Positions 52,785 to 62,380 are shown, counted from the first letter of the stretch. The stretch: 64,000 bases of DNA from Stieleria sp. JC731 (GCF_020966635.1 NZ_JAJKFQ010000029.1:124001-188000); one strand, 5' to 3'. Numbers and translations: made by a program. Notes: generated by a model from the letters alone, not told the origin.

Positions 52785-53936
52785 ATGCCCAAGATTGCGA
52801 GCACACCGATGAACATGAATTTGCTAACGGAAAAGCGAAACCGGCTTGCATCCGAGGAATCCGAACGAAATCAAGTTCACGATCGCCCTCACAAAACAGA
52901 GCCAGTTCGACCGTCGCTTGTCGATCCATCGACCGCATCTTCATTCACCCTCGACCAAGAACTTGAACCCTTTGGTCGCTGGACAACAAAGCCAATCTGG
53001 GTCCCACCGAAAGACTCCAGTGACGAACTTGCCGATTCAATGTTCCGAAACACTGGTGTGTTCGCTTCCAAGTCCGACCGATGGAAAGCTGTCCTGGCAA
53101 ATCACCGCGATAATTTCACCCAAGTTCGCCAAATCGAAATGACGAAGGCATCGATTCGTCTGCCAAAGGGCCGGATTTATGTGACGGTAACGGAGCAACA
53201 AAACTTCGACCAAATCACCGATGAAATCCCAGCCTGTGTCCAAACCCGTTTGGATGAGTTTATGGCTGGCCCGGGCAGCAAACGCGGTGTGAAAGTCTAT
53301 TACCTAAAACCACTATGCGTCGAAATCGACGACGAACTGTATTTCACATCCGAACGTGACTTACGAAACGCGATCGAACAGGTCCGCGAAGAAACCGAAC
53401 GTGTTTACCAAAAAGCATTTTTGATGCGACGTGGAAAACAGGTCCTCACTAGCGCCACCGACAAAGCCCTAGCCCTTCCCCGGCACATCATCCGGCAAGC
53501 GATTAACCGTCGCGAAAAAGCCATCAACGACTATCAAGCGAAACTGGAATTCCAGCGACGAAAAACGGCATTGCGTGCAGCTAAAACCCACAAGAAATTT
53601 CGGACCGATGGCTGCACGTACGATGAAATGCTCGCGTTGACAAATCCATTGCAGCGCACCGACGTTGCAAAGCAGTACGGGATCGAAATGAACCTCTCGG
53701 CCGCGAAACGAGAACAACTCATTCACATGGCTGCAGGCCAACTCCCTTGGTTCGCGGCGCTATCGATGGGGATCGGATACATCGGTTCCATCGCCACGAT
53801 GGTCGCGATTGGCTACATCCCACCAGTCGCCGCTTGCGACCCTGCATTCGTCGCTGAATTCCCCAATTCCAACGGAACGGTGATGAAGATCGGACACTTT
53901 GATGAAATCGCTGGTGTCAAACACATCGAACTCTAG
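52785..53936 (+). CDS. Hypothetical protein with coiled region and one hydrophobic segment
   Basis: 383 residues from ATG 52785 (MPKIASTPMNMNLLTEKRNR); ATG 52809 is also possible. I recognise no family. Residues ~60-220 are mixed and soluble (WKAVLANHRDNFTQVRQIEM, GRIYVTVTEQQNFDQITDEI). Residues ~235-290 are strongly basic and helical (RQAINRREKAINDYQAKLEF and neighbours), likely a coiled coil. Near residue 330 a single hydrophobic stretch (LPWFAALSMGIGYIGSIATM) could be a membrane helix. Codon pattern looks like that of its neighbours. Stands alone between the GntR operon and DUF1559, with a strong bidirectional terminator after it. Confidence 0.6.
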   Translation: MPKIASTPMNMNLLTEKRNRLASEESERNQVHDRPHKTEPVRPSLVDPSTASSFTLDQELEPFGRWTTKPIWVPPKDSSDELADSMFRNTGVFASKSDRWKAVLANHRDNFTQVRQIEMTKASIRLPKGRIYVTVTEQQNFDQITDEIPACVQTRLDEFMAGPGSKRGVKVYYLKPLCVEIDDELYFTSERDLRNAIEQVREETERVYQKAFLMRRGKQVLTSATDKALALPRHIIRQAINRREKAINDYQAKLEFQRRKTALRAAKTHKKFRTDGCTYDEMLALTNPLQRTDVAKQYGIEMNLSAAKREQLIHMAAGQLPWFAALSMGIGYIGSIATMVAIGYIPPVAACDPAFVAEFPNSNGTVMKIGHFDEIAGVKHIEL

Positions 53937-53998
53937 CCGCTCCAGACACCCGGAACGCAGCCGAACGCGAGTCTAGCCATTCAACGATGCCAAAACGA

Positions 53999-54032
53999 AC
54001 AAGGCCTTCGCCAATGATGGCGAAGGCCTTGT
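53999..54032. terminator. Bidirectional hairpin terminator between convergent genes
   Basis: ACAAGGCCTTCGCC (53999-54012), loop AATGAT, GGCGAAGGCCTTGT (54019-54032): a perfect 14-bp stem. It lies between the stop of the hypothetical gene (53936) and that of the convergent DUF1559 gene (54124). Confidence 0.8.
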
Positions 54033-54123
54033 GTTTCAATTGGATCGATTGAACTAAGCGACAATCATGCGACAGGAACGCGATCCCGACTCGCTTGCGA
54101 TCACACCTAGTCAATCGGAAACG

Positions 54124-55356
54124 CTACTGATTGAGCGCTTCATCAATCACTTCGTTTGACGCACGTGTTCCCAAAGCACCCCACAATCCGTAAGGGCTTT
54201 TGGATCCGGCTGTCGAACCTGGGTGTGACGTGTTGATCGCGGTGTTGATCCGAACGGTTGGGTGCCGTGGATCTCCCGCTTCGATGGAATCGGTTAGGAA
54301 CACAACAGCTCCGTCGCCCATCAAGACGTGAACACCACCTTGGTGACGACTACTTGGAGGCAGCACACCGGTATCAAAGTCGCCAGAACCACCGATACAA
54401 ACTTCGCGGTTTGGAGGCAACATCGTGGTCATACTGGTGTAGGTCGGACACGAATCTGACCAACGGTATCCACGCTTCCAAGTGGTGCTACGCAAACCTG
54501 GATCAGCGGTATCGCCAACCGAAGGGGCCCAGTGGTTGGGACGCTCCGGATCCAGCAAGTTGGCATCCAGGCAAGCCGATGGGCTGTTGTGAATCGCAGT
54601 CCAACTGATGTTGAAATACGGATCGGTTCGCTTGTCGCGGTCACCCAAACCGGTTGCGATTTCACCTGCAGCGATCGTGTTCGACAGGCCGTCCAACATG
54701 TCACGGAACTTCATCGCCTTGCGGTTATAGAAGAAGCCACGGTTTGAAGCGTTCGCCTGAGCAATGTGACCTTGGTTCCAGCTGTTGTTCTCCCAACGCC
54801 AATAACCGTGGTTCACCCAGTCAGTACCGTCACCAATATTGGCGGCGTAGTTCGTTCGAGCCAATCCGGGAGGCGACACGCCTGGGTCCGAAGGGCAACG
54901 AAGGGTAGGAAGCTGCGTCAGCCAAGGCTCATAGGTTCCGTGCCATGGGTGAGGGCCCATTGCAGGAAAATCCAGTGTTCCGTCGCCATTGGCATCGTGG
55001 GCAGAAGAAATCTTGTCCCAAACGCCTTGCTGCTCCATGAACGGGGTCAACCCGATCAGCCAGCTAAGACGGCGACGGTTGTTCGCATTGATATCGCCAG
55101 GGCCTAACTGCCCATTGGTACCTTTGTGAAACGTTCCGCCCGCTTGCATCGGCAAGTTTTTATAGGCGGAGTGGTAATTGTGAAGCGCCAAACCGATCTG
55201 CTTGAAATTGTTACTGCAGCTCATACGACGGGCAGCTTCACGAGCTGCCTGAACAGCTGGTAACAGCAAGCCAACCAAAATTCCAATAATCGCAATTACG
55301 ACGAGCAATTCAACAAGTGTGAAGCCGCGATGCGACTTCAACGGGGCCGTTCTCAT
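54124..55356 (-). CDS. DUF1559 protein with prepilin-type N-terminus and H-x9-DG motif
   Basis: 410 residues. The N-terminus [20 protein letters not shown] is a type IV prepilin/pseudopilin signal: cleavage after Gly and methylation of Phe are expected, leaving a hydrophobic helix. The segment [20 protein letters not shown] is the usual DUF1559 continuation. Near the C-terminus [17 protein letters not shown] is the H-x9-DG motif. Planctomycete genomes contain very many such proteins, thought to be surface or pseudopilin-like structures of unknown role. GGAA lies upstream of ATG 55356. A GspF/PilC-like gene occurs 8 kb away but no link can be shown. Confidence 0.95.
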   Translation of the reverse strand: MRTAPLKSHRGFTLVELLVVIAIIGILVGLLLPAVQAAREAARRMSCSNNFKQIGLALHNYHSAYKNLPMQAGGTFHKGTNGQLGPGDINANNRRRLSWLIGLTPFMEQQGVWDKISSAHDANGDGTLDFPAMGPHPWHGTYEPWLTQLPTLRCPSDPGVSPPGLARTNYAANIGDGTDWVNHGYWRWENNSWNQGHIAQANASNRGFFYNRKAMKFRDMLDGLSNTIAAGEIATGLGDRDKRTDPYFNISWTAIHNSPSACLDANLLDPERPNHWAPSVGDTADPGLRSTTWKRGYRWSDSCPTYTSMTTMLPPNREVCIGGSGDFDTGVLPPSSRHQGGVHVLMGDGAVVFLTDSIEAGDPRHPTVRINTAINTSHPGSTAGSKSPYGLWGALGTRASNEVIDEALNQ

Positions 55357-55651
55357 TCAATGATTCCAGTTAAGGGAGGAGGGCAGGGAAAATATCTAAA
55401 TCGCGGTGACAGATTTAACAGCAGGATCCTCAACTAGTTCTCCCCTAATTACTCCGAATGCCTTGCGAATTTCTCCGAACCTGTTCGCACACCCATGTGC
55501 AATCGCGTGTCACTGCAAGGAACCTTGATGCAGCGGGTACTTGCTGTACCCCCAGGTTTGCGAAAGTAACCGGCACGCTCCGTCGTGCCGAACCAGCACC
55601 CAACCAGCAACTGATCCACTTCGTCATCATCCCCACAATGGTGACCCCCGA

Positions 55652-56689
55652 ATGGCCGACACCAGAAAAACAGATTTGCTTTCGGAACCGACGCCAGGAT
55701 CTGGTGTTCAAATATTTCAAACTGCCCAATTTTCATATCGCGTCTTCATGGTCCCTGAGTCTGAAAGTAAATCGCCCAGGATGGTCGAAACACTGTTGGC
55801 ATCTCTTTACTTGCCACGGTGGACCACGACGATGCGATTGATAGGTAAATCCGATTGCGTTCGCCTTCCAGATGGAACCGCCGGACTCGTCGTCGTCCAA
55901 GGCGGCGAAGTTTCGGTGACACTGGCCGGGTCGGATCAATCGATCCATCTATCGGCAGGTGACCATGCTGTTTCAACCGGTGCGCAAGAGACACAAATCC
56001 GATCAATTGCAGGTGCCGCCAAGATCCTTTTGGCGACCTTCGACGCGATCGGCCTGGAACACAACCGGATCAACAAGCTGCTCCCAGCTTTAACGCTTGT
56101 TCAGTCGAAAGAATACGAAAGCTTAAAACGTTCCAATGGCTTGCTTGAAAACGCGGCCCGGTTGGGACTGAACGAAGACAATTGGGGCGATCAACTGATC
56201 ATCAGCAAACTCGCCGAAGCGATTTTGTTACAGGCTTTGGCTACAGAACTGGACCGATCGATTCCTGATCTCTTCGATATGCCGCAGGAACTGATGGAAG
56301 CATTGGGCGATCGAAATATCGGTCCGGTCATTCGCAAAATTTGGTCCGACCCCTCGCTACCATGGACGGTCCCAATGATGGCGAGACTCGCACGTTTGTC
56401 ACGCTCGACGTTTGCCGAACGCTTTCGTAGTCTCGTCGGTGAACCCCCACTTCGGCACCTGACCGAAGTCCGAATGAAGTTGGCGTGTCGGTTGCTTTCT
56501 GAAGGTGGCTTGGGAGTCACCGCAATTGGAAGAATGGTTGGTTATGAGAACGGTTCGTCGTTCAGCAACTCGTTTAAGAAGTGGGCAAGCCTTTCTCCAC
56601 TGGAATTTCGAAAGCAAGCCCACGGCAGTGCATCGAATGCGAATGAAAATCTAATCAGCCAACCGGTCAGTAAGCACCACGCTTATTAG
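55652..56689 (+). CDS. AraC-family transcriptional regulator with cupin-like N-terminal domain
   Basis: 345 residues from ATG 55652; the frame is open from 55541, but the extra part overlaps a single copy of the GGCACG/CGTGCC repeat module. Residues ~25-165 form a beta-rich AraC_binding/cupin_6-like domain (GLVVVQGGEVSVTLAG, HLSAGDHAVSTGA). Residues ~235-335 hold two helix-turn-helix motifs: VPMMARLARLSRSTFAERFR and VTAIGRMVGYENGSSFSNSF, followed by SPLEFRKQ, diagnostic of AraC/XylS. The ligand is unknown. It is followed directly by the 106-bp array and the DUF1111 duplication on the other strand. Confidence 0.88.
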   Translation: MADTRKTDLLSEPTPGSGVQIFQTAQFSYRVFMVPESESKSPRMVETLLASLYLPRWTTTMRLIGKSDCVRLPDGTAGLVVVQGGEVSVTLAGSDQSIHLSAGDHAVSTGAQETQIRSIAGAAKILLATFDAIGLEHNRINKLLPALTLVQSKEYESLKRSNGLLENAARLGLNEDNWGDQLIISKLAEAILLQALATELDRSIPDLFDMPQELMEALGDRNIGPVIRKIWSDPSLPWTVPMMARLARLSRSTFAERFRSLVGEPPLRHLTEVRMKLACRLLSEGGLGVTAIGRMVGYENGSSFSNSFKKWASLSPLEFRKQAHGSASNANENLISQPVSKHHAY

Positions 56690-56694
56690 GTTGT

Positions 56695-57057
56695 CGATAG
56701 GCCCGGCGTCAAAGGGACTGTGACGGGTACTATCAAGAACAACCAAAGTACCCGGCACGCTCCGCTGTGCCGATTCTAATATCAACCATCGCCTGAAAAG
56801 AACTAAGCCCGGCGTCACAGGGACTGTGACGGGTACCATCGCGAACAACCAAAGTACCCGGCATGCTCCGCTGTGCCGATTCTAATATCAACCATCGCCT
56901 GAAAAGAGCTAAGCCCGGCGTCACAGGGACTGTGACGGGTACTTTCAAGAACAACAAAAGTACCCGGCACGCTCCGTCGTGCCGATTCTGATCTTAACCA
57001 TCGCCTGAAAAGAACAATGCCCGGCGTCACAGGGACTGTGACGGGTACTATTGCTGA
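56695..57057. repeat. 106-bp tandem repeat array 1
   Basis: AAAGTACCCGG recurs at 56745, 56851 and 56957, a period of 106 bp, with a partial fourth unit. Each unit can form three adjacent stems: GTCACAG/CTGTGAC (3-nt loop), CGGGTACT/AGTACCCG, and CGGCACG/CGTGCCG (6-nt loop). The array lies immediately 3' of the first DUF1111 gene; a related array lies 3' of the second at 59250-59560. Confidence 0.9.
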
Positions 57058-57095
57058 TCGCTATCACAACGATCGGCCTTTGCTTAAATCAAAAC

Positions 57096-58988
57096 TCAGT
57101 TGGCAGTCACGGAAGTCAGTGGACTTTCCGATGGAGCGACCATAGTCTGCAAGAACGCGATGATCGCATCGCGTCCTGGCTTGGGAAGCGTTAGAAACCG
57201 ATCACGCGTTCCAGAAGCTTCACCACCATGCATGGCGATCGCTTCGAGCAACGTCCCGGCACGCCCGTCATGCATATACGGCGCCGAATCCGCAACACCC
57301 CAAAGCGGAGGTGTTCGCCACTCTTCGTTGAACTTCGTTCGTTCGAAGCGAACTCTGATGTATTGATCCGCAACGACAAACTCATTCGTGGTGACATCGA
57401 AATTACCGTACATCTTTTCCCCAGAGACGAACGTCCCCAACATTCGACTGTCATTCTGCTTAACACCTCCCAAGTTGACCTCAGACTTTTGCTCACGACG
57501 ACGCCCCAAGTCCATCACCAAGTCGGTTGGACGTGGAACCGTTAAAAGCGTTTGCGCCGGGTACTGAGGCGCAACAAACGAGTAGGGATCCCCTGCCATC
57601 TGCCGAGCTACGTGCTCCTCCTTGGCAGCCAAATCCCGCCGCACCTTTAAATTAAGAAAACTTGAGCGTACATCCCCACTCTTCCACGGATTCGCCTGGC
57701 TGAAGCTAACACTTGTAGGGCTCACACTTCTTCGAACATCGATTCGTGTTGCGGGCCCATAGTAGGCACCCATCGTTTCCGTCCCGACTGCGTTCACCTC
57801 TCCTTCGACAGATTCGCCCGTCCACAATCGCGGAACCTGCTCCAAGGACATCTTCTGGATGTAGGGTTCGGCATGATTCAGATCCATTGACTCAGGCCCC
57901 ATTTCATGCAGCAATAGATCTGTGTACGCGCCATTTGCGGGCCCCAAATTCGGTACGTGACAGACCGCACAACCGACCGATGCGAACAACTGCTCTCCCT
58001 GCATCACTTCCTTTTGCAATGCTAAGTCTTGAGGAATCTTTCTCGTCGGTGCTGGCAATGCGGCAAGATAATCTCGCATCGCTCGCACCTCGGCATCAGA
58101 GATGTCGACCGCGGGATTTCGATAGTCTGGGTTTGTGGGATCACTTGGCTGCTGCCGCCGATCGGTTCGCAGCCCCACTTCGTTTGCACAAGCTTGGTCA
58201 GTGAAATCGATCAGTGAGGCCAAGTTGCCTCGCCAACCAAACTTCCCGAAGCGACCGTCACGCAACGTTGATGGCCGCCCACTGATTTCCGGGTGACGCT
58301 GCTGAAGCTTTGCCTGTCGTTCGATTGCCTTGTCTGGGACCTGGTCAATAAGCCCGGCACCGAAAAGAGCTGTCGTATTTCGCTGGTACAACCGGGCTTG
58401 TACCTGCATGTTGTACTGACCGACTTGGTTTTGGAAATGAATCGGGAAAGCGTTCGCCCGACGTACCTCAGAGGCGTTCGCCGAGCCACCTTCATCTGCG
58501 AATTCAACCGGAAGCAAATCGATCAATTTTGAACGACCTTCCTGATAAGCAGCCGTCCCGCCGAAGTGCGAAATCGAACAAGTATTTATCAGCGTCCCGT
58601 CGGATAGCTGAAACCCTGGATGCATCGAACGCACCATGGTTGCCAGCACGTCCGGTGTCACTTGACCGCCGTCGATTTGAAGCTTTTCGATTCCGATCGT
58701 CTTGGCATTAAACTTTGCCTCGCCACCGCCGCCAGCTCCGCCTTGGTTGTGGCAGCCGACACAAGAAGTAGCGTTAAACAATGGCCCTAGTCCATCGCTT
58801 CCCAAACGCGGATTCCGGCTTGTCCACTGGTGCTCAAAAAGCTGTTTTCCCTGGCTGATCGTCGCGGGATTCACCACCGCTTTTCCTACAGCAGCCGGTG
58901 AAACGCCCAAAGCCTTAGGAGCGACAAAACCTATCAGGGTACTACTGAGAAGAACGACCTTCGAAGCCGCCACCAATCTGGATTTCAT
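57096..58988 (-). CDS. DUF1111 di-haem c-type cytochrome/oxidoreductase, copy 1
   Basis: 630 residues from ATG 58988, preceded by AAAGAGG and giving a signal peptide (MKSRLVAASKVVLLSSTLIG); the frame is open to 59060. Two c-type haem sites: CVGCH (residues 76-80, followed by NQGGAGGGG) and CAVCH (340-344). The family is related to di-haem peroxidases and is taken to be a periplasmic electron-transfer oxidoreductase of unknown substrate. GVADSAPYMHDGRAGTLLEA near 564 is the conserved C-terminal haem-ligand region. Residues ~388-546 differ almost completely from the paralogue at 59603, while both sides are nearly identical. Confidence 0.9.
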   Translation of the reverse strand: MKSRLVAASKVVLLSSTLIGFVAPKALGVSPAAVGKAVVNPATISQGKQLFEHQWTSRNPRLGSDGLGPLFNATSCVGCHNQGGAGGGGEAKFNAKTIGIEKLQIDGGQVTPDVLATMVRSMHPGFQLSDGTLINTCSISHFGGTAAYQEGRSKLIDLLPVEFADEGGSANASEVRRANAFPIHFQNQVGQYNMQVQARLYQRNTTALFGAGLIDQVPDKAIERQAKLQQRHPEISGRPSTLRDGRFGKFGWRGNLASLIDFTDQACANEVGLRTDRRQQPSDPTNPDYRNPAVDISDAEVRAMRDYLAALPAPTRKIPQDLALQKEVMQGEQLFASVGCAVCHVPNLGPANGAYTDLLLHEMGPESMDLNHAEPYIQKMSLEQVPRLWTGESVEGEVNAVGTETMGAYYGPATRIDVRRSVSPTSVSFSQANPWKSGDVRSSFLNLKVRRDLAAKEEHVARQMAGDPYSFVAPQYPAQTLLTVPRPTDLVMDLGRRREQKSEVNLGGVKQNDSRMLGTFVSGEKMYGNFDVTTNEFVVADQYIRVRFERTKFNEEWRTPPLWGVADSAPYMHDGRAGTLLEAIAMHGGEASGTRDRFLTLPKPGRDAIIAFLQTMVAPSESPLTSVTAN

Positions 58989-59092
58989 CAAAACGCGCCT
59001 CTTTAGAGATAAGCAGTGACACAACAATGCAAATGGCAACAAAGATGACTTGCTGCTCATTTACGTCATGGCAATGGAGGCGTAATACCATG

Positions 59093-59106
59093 AGTCAAAT
59101 TTGACT
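59093..59106. promoter_or_regulatory. Perfect 14-bp palindrome upstream of DUF1111 copy 1
   Basis: AGTCAAATTTGACT, about 105 bp before the ATG of copy 1. The identical site precedes copy 2 at 61591-61604. It may be an operator. Confidence 0.4.
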
Positions 59107-59245
59107 AACACGATCCAAGCGAAACATTTTCGTCACGCTGATTCCCCAGAACCAGTAGGACATCGCTTCGCTATGGCAGCTATGCATGCCGCGTTAGCGA
59201 ATAGCACTGTAGGGGGTCAGCTATTGGGTGTCAATAAAAATTCAA

Positions 59246-59560
59246 CCAACCAAAGTACCCGGCACGCTTCGTGGTGCCGATTCTGCACTCAACCATCGCC
59301 TGCAAAGTACTAGGCCCGGCGTCACAGGGACTGTGACGGGTACTATCGAGAACAACCACAGTACCCGGCACTCTCCGTCGTGCCGATTCTGATCTTAACC
59401 GCCGCCTGCAAAGAACTAGACCCGGCGTCACAGGGACTGTGACGGGTACTATCAAGATCAACCAAAGTACCCGGCACGCTGCGTCGTGCCGATTCTGCAC
59501 TCAACCAGCGTCTGCAAAGTACTAGGCCCGGCGTCACAGGGACTGTGACGGGTACTATTG
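59246..59560. repeat. 106-bp tandem repeat array 2
   Basis: The GTACCCGG module recurs with landmarks at 59252, 59358 and 59464, a period of 106 bp, the same unit as array 1. It ends with the same sequence as array 1 (GACTGTGACGGGTACTATTG) and is followed by the same 3' flank as DUF1111 copy 1. Frames read through it are not genes. Confidence 0.9.
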
Positions 59561-59602
59561 CTGATCGCTATCACAACGATCGGCCTTTGCTTAAATCAAA
59601 AC

Positions 59603-61486
59603 TCAGTTGGCAGTCACGGAAGTCAGTGGACTTTCCGTGGGCGCGACCATGGTCTGCAAGAACGCGATGATCGCATCACGTCCTGGCTTGGGAAGTGCTA
59701 GAAACCGATCACGCGTTCCAGAAGCTTCACCACCATGCATGGCGATCGCTTCGAGCAACGTCCCGGCACGCCCGTCGTGCATGTAGGGCGCCGAATCCGC
59801 AACACCCCAAAGCGGAGGTGTTCGCCACTCTTCGTTGAACTTCGTTTGTTCGAAGCGGACTCTCAAGAATTTGTCCATGACCAATTGCCGCGTGGTCGTT
59901 TGCTCAAAACTTCCGACGTAGTCCTTTGTCACTCGGATGTTGTTCTCAAAACTCGCACCGCCAGAAAATGGCTTGCCGAAACGATCCGATTTTACAGTCG
60001 TCGTATCCTCCACAATTTTGTCCGTCGACCGCGGCACGAGCAAAAGAGTCTGAGATGGAAACTCAGGTGCAACAAAAGCGAACGATCGCCCCAATCTGGA
60101 GTTCAAGTTTCCTAGCACCGGACTGACAGCTCCACCGTATACAGAACGAGGCACACCGATTGATCCACTGGTAGCACGATTCCCATTCGGCACCGGAAGC
60201 GCAATATCAAAACTTTGGGGGCTGTCGTATTCATCAAGCTCAATCGAAGTCGCCGGTCCGTAGTACGCCCCCATCGAAGTTTCTTCACCTGTAATCGTAC
60301 CGCTGAATCGTTTACTGGTCTGAAGACGGGGAACCTGCTCAATCGTCGCCTTCTGGATGTACGGCTCGGCATGGTTTAAGTCCATTGACTCCGGACCCAT
60401 CTCGTGTAGCAGCAAGTCCGTGTAGGCACCGGTAGCTGGTCCAAGTGTCGGTACGTGACAGACCGCACAACCGACCGATGCGAACAACTGCTCTCCCTGC
60501 ATCACTTCCTTTTGCAATACCGGATCTTGAGGCATCTTTATCGTCGGTGCTGGCAATGCGGCAAGATAATCTCGCATCGCTCGCACCTCGGCATCAGAGA
60601 TATCGACCGCGGGATTTCGATACGCCGGATCCGTTGGGTCGCTGGGCTGTTGACGGCGTTTTGTTCGCAGCCCCACTTCGTTTGCACAAGCTTGGTCGGT
60701 GAAATCGATCAGTGAGGCCAAGTTGCCTCGCCAACCAAACTTCCCGAAGCGACCGTCACGCAACGTTGATGGCCGCCCACTGATTTCCGGGTGCCGCTGC
60801 TGAAGCTTTGCTTGTCGTTCGATTGCCTTGTCTGGGACCTGGTCAATGAGTCCCGCACCAAAAAGAGCTGTCGTATTTCTTTGGTACAACCGGGCTTGTA
60901 CCTGCATGTTGTACTGACCGACTTGGTTTTGGAAATGAATCGGGAAAGCGTTCGCCCGACGTACCTCAGAGGCGTTCGCCGAGCCACCTTCATCTGCGAA
61001 TTCAACCGGAAGCGAATCGATTAATTTTGAACGACCTTCCTGATAGGCAGCCGTCCCGCCGAAGTGAGAAATCGAACAGGTATTTATCAGCGTCCCATCG
61101 GCTAACTGAAACCCTGGATGCATCGAACGCACCATGGTTGCCAGCACGTCGGGTGTCACTTGACCGCCATCGATTTGTAGCTTTTCGATTCCGATCGTCT
61201 TGGCATTAAACTTTGCCTCGCCACCGCCGCCAGCTCCGCCTTGGTTGTGGCAACCGACACAAGAAGTAGCGTTAAACAATGGCCCTAGTCCATCGCTTCC
61301 CAAACGCGGATTTCGGCTTGTCCACTGGTGCTCAAAAAGCTGTTTACCCTGGCTGATCGTCGCGGGATTCACCACCGCTTTTCCTACAGCAGCCGGAGAA
61401 ACGCCCAAAGCCTTAGGAGCGACAAAACCTATCAGGGTACTACTGAGAAGAACGACCTTCGAAGCCGCCACCAATCTGGATTTCAT
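59603..61486 (-). CDS. DUF1111 di-haem c-type cytochrome/oxidoreductase, copy 2
   Basis: 627 residues from ATG 61486. The first ~385 residues and last ~85 match copy 1 with only a handful of substitutions (for example LSDG to LADG, IDLLP to IDSLP, RTDRR to RTKRR). Both haem sites (CVGCH, CAVCH) are kept. The block from about residue 388 to 543 (starting LQTSKRFSGTITGEETS and ending before RVRFEQTKFNEEW) shares only scattered residues with copy 1, such as MGAYYGPAT and FVAP. Both genes have the same upstream and downstream flanks, showing tandem duplication. Probably a paralogue with a different partner or substrate. Confidence 0.9.
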   Translation of the reverse strand: MKSRLVAASKVVLLSSTLIGFVAPKALGVSPAAVGKAVVNPATISQGKQLFEHQWTSRNPRLGSDGLGPLFNATSCVGCHNQGGAGGGGEAKFNAKTIGIEKLQIDGGQVTPDVLATMVRSMHPGFQLADGTLINTCSISHFGGTAAYQEGRSKLIDSLPVEFADEGGSANASEVRRANAFPIHFQNQVGQYNMQVQARLYQRNTTALFGAGLIDQVPDKAIERQAKLQQRHPEISGRPSTLRDGRFGKFGWRGNLASLIDFTDQACANEVGLRTKRRQQPSDPTDPAYRNPAVDISDAEVRAMRDYLAALPAPTIKMPQDPVLQKEVMQGEQLFASVGCAVCHVPTLGPATGAYTDLLLHEMGPESMDLNHAEPYIQKATIEQVPRLQTSKRFSGTITGEETSMGAYYGPATSIELDEYDSPQSFDIALPVPNGNRATSGSIGVPRSVYGGAVSPVLGNLNSRLGRSFAFVAPEFPSQTLLLVPRSTDKIVEDTTTVKSDRFGKPFSGGASFENNIRVTKDYVGSFEQTTTRQLVMDKFLRVRFEQTKFNEEWRTPPLWGVADSAPYMHDGRAGTLLEAIAMHGGEASGTRDRFLALPKPGRDAIIAFLQTMVAPTESPLTSVTAN

Positions 61487-61963
61487 CAAAACGCGCCTCT
61501 TTAGAGATAAGCAGTGACACAACAATGCAAATGGCAACAAAGATGACTTGCTGCTCATTTACGTCATGGCAATGGAGGCGTAATACCATGAGTCAAATTT
61601 GACTAACACGATCCATGCGAAACATTTTCATCACGTTGATTCCCCAGAACCAGCAGGACCTCGCTTCGCTATGGCAGTTATGAATGCCGCGTTAGCCAAT
61701 AGCACTGTAGAGGGTCAGCTATTGGGTGTCAATAAAAATTCAGTCAGCTACATGAACAGACTTTTCTAACGGTTCGATGGGACTATCAGAAAACTGAATA
61801 CAAGCCTCAAACTCACTGATAATCTGTCGACTCAACTGCGACAATCGGTGGCATGCCCCGATGGATGCATTGCGACCGTAATTGAACTGTTCTATTACTT
61901 TCAAAGACACTTCTCAAAGACTTTGACCAGTGATGCACCAAGGCAACTACGGAGCTTAGAACA
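61487..61963. other. 477-bp divergent intergenic region
   Basis: The first ~255 bp are a near copy of the region upstream of DUF1111 copy 1 and carry its palindrome at 61591-61604. The remainder, before the CBS-domain gene, shows no repeat or gene that I can support. Confidence 0.6.
61591..61604. promoter_or_regulatory. Perfect 14-bp palindrome upstream of DUF1111 copy 2
   Basis: AGTCAAATTTGACT, identical to the site at 59093-59106 and at the same distance (about 105 bp) from the ATG. Confidence 0.4.
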
Positions 61964-62380
61964 ATGAAGAAGAACGAACCCGTTTCCAAGGTCATGTCAT
62001 CGGCCCTTCAAACGGTTCATGATGGTGAACCCGTTTCGACCTTGCGAAAAATTTTCGAAGGTGCAGGCATCCACCACGTCCCGGTTCTCAGTGGCGAAAC
62101 GCTGATCGGTATCGTTAGCTGGAATGATTTTATGCGAATTTCATTCGGAGCCTATGGAAGCCAGGACGCGCGGAACCTGGACGAGATTATGGATCACACC
62201 TACAAGTTGTCGGATGTGATGACGGTCGATCCCGTAACGATTCCGCTTTCAGGAACGATCCGCGACGCAGCTAGGATTCTGGGTGAAGGCAAATTCCATG
62301 CGTTGCCTGTAGTCGATGGCGAGAAACTTGTCGGCATCGTCACATCCAGCGATCTAATTCGCTTTCTATCAGAGCTTTAA
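61964..62380 (+). CDS. CBS-domain pair protein
   Basis: 138 residues made almost entirely of two CBS domains: residues ~8-60 (VMSSALQTVHDGEPVSTLRK, HVPVLSGETLIGIVSWNDFM) and ~83-136 (VMTVDPVTIPLSGTIRDAAR, ALPVVDGEKLVGIVTSSDLI). Such Bateman modules bind adenosine nucleotides and report energy state; stand-alone versions regulate other proteins. Start ATG 61964. It is convergent with the GspF-like gene and has no obvious partner here. Confidence 0.92.
   Translation: MKKNEPVSKVMSSALQTVHDGEPVSTLRKIFEGAGIHHVPVLSGETLIGIVSWNDFMRISFGAYGSQDARNLDEIMDHTYKLSDVMTVDPVTIPLSGTIRDAARILGEGKFHALPVVDGEKLVGIVTSSDLIRFLSEL

Noticed and set aside
56651-57030. Small proteins encoded by the 106-bp arrays
   Set aside because: Frames only reflect the tandem repeat; there is no start context and the same peptides appear in each unit.
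56695-57057. CRISPR array
   Set aside because: The whole 106-bp unit is repeated without unique spacers, and no cas gene is present.
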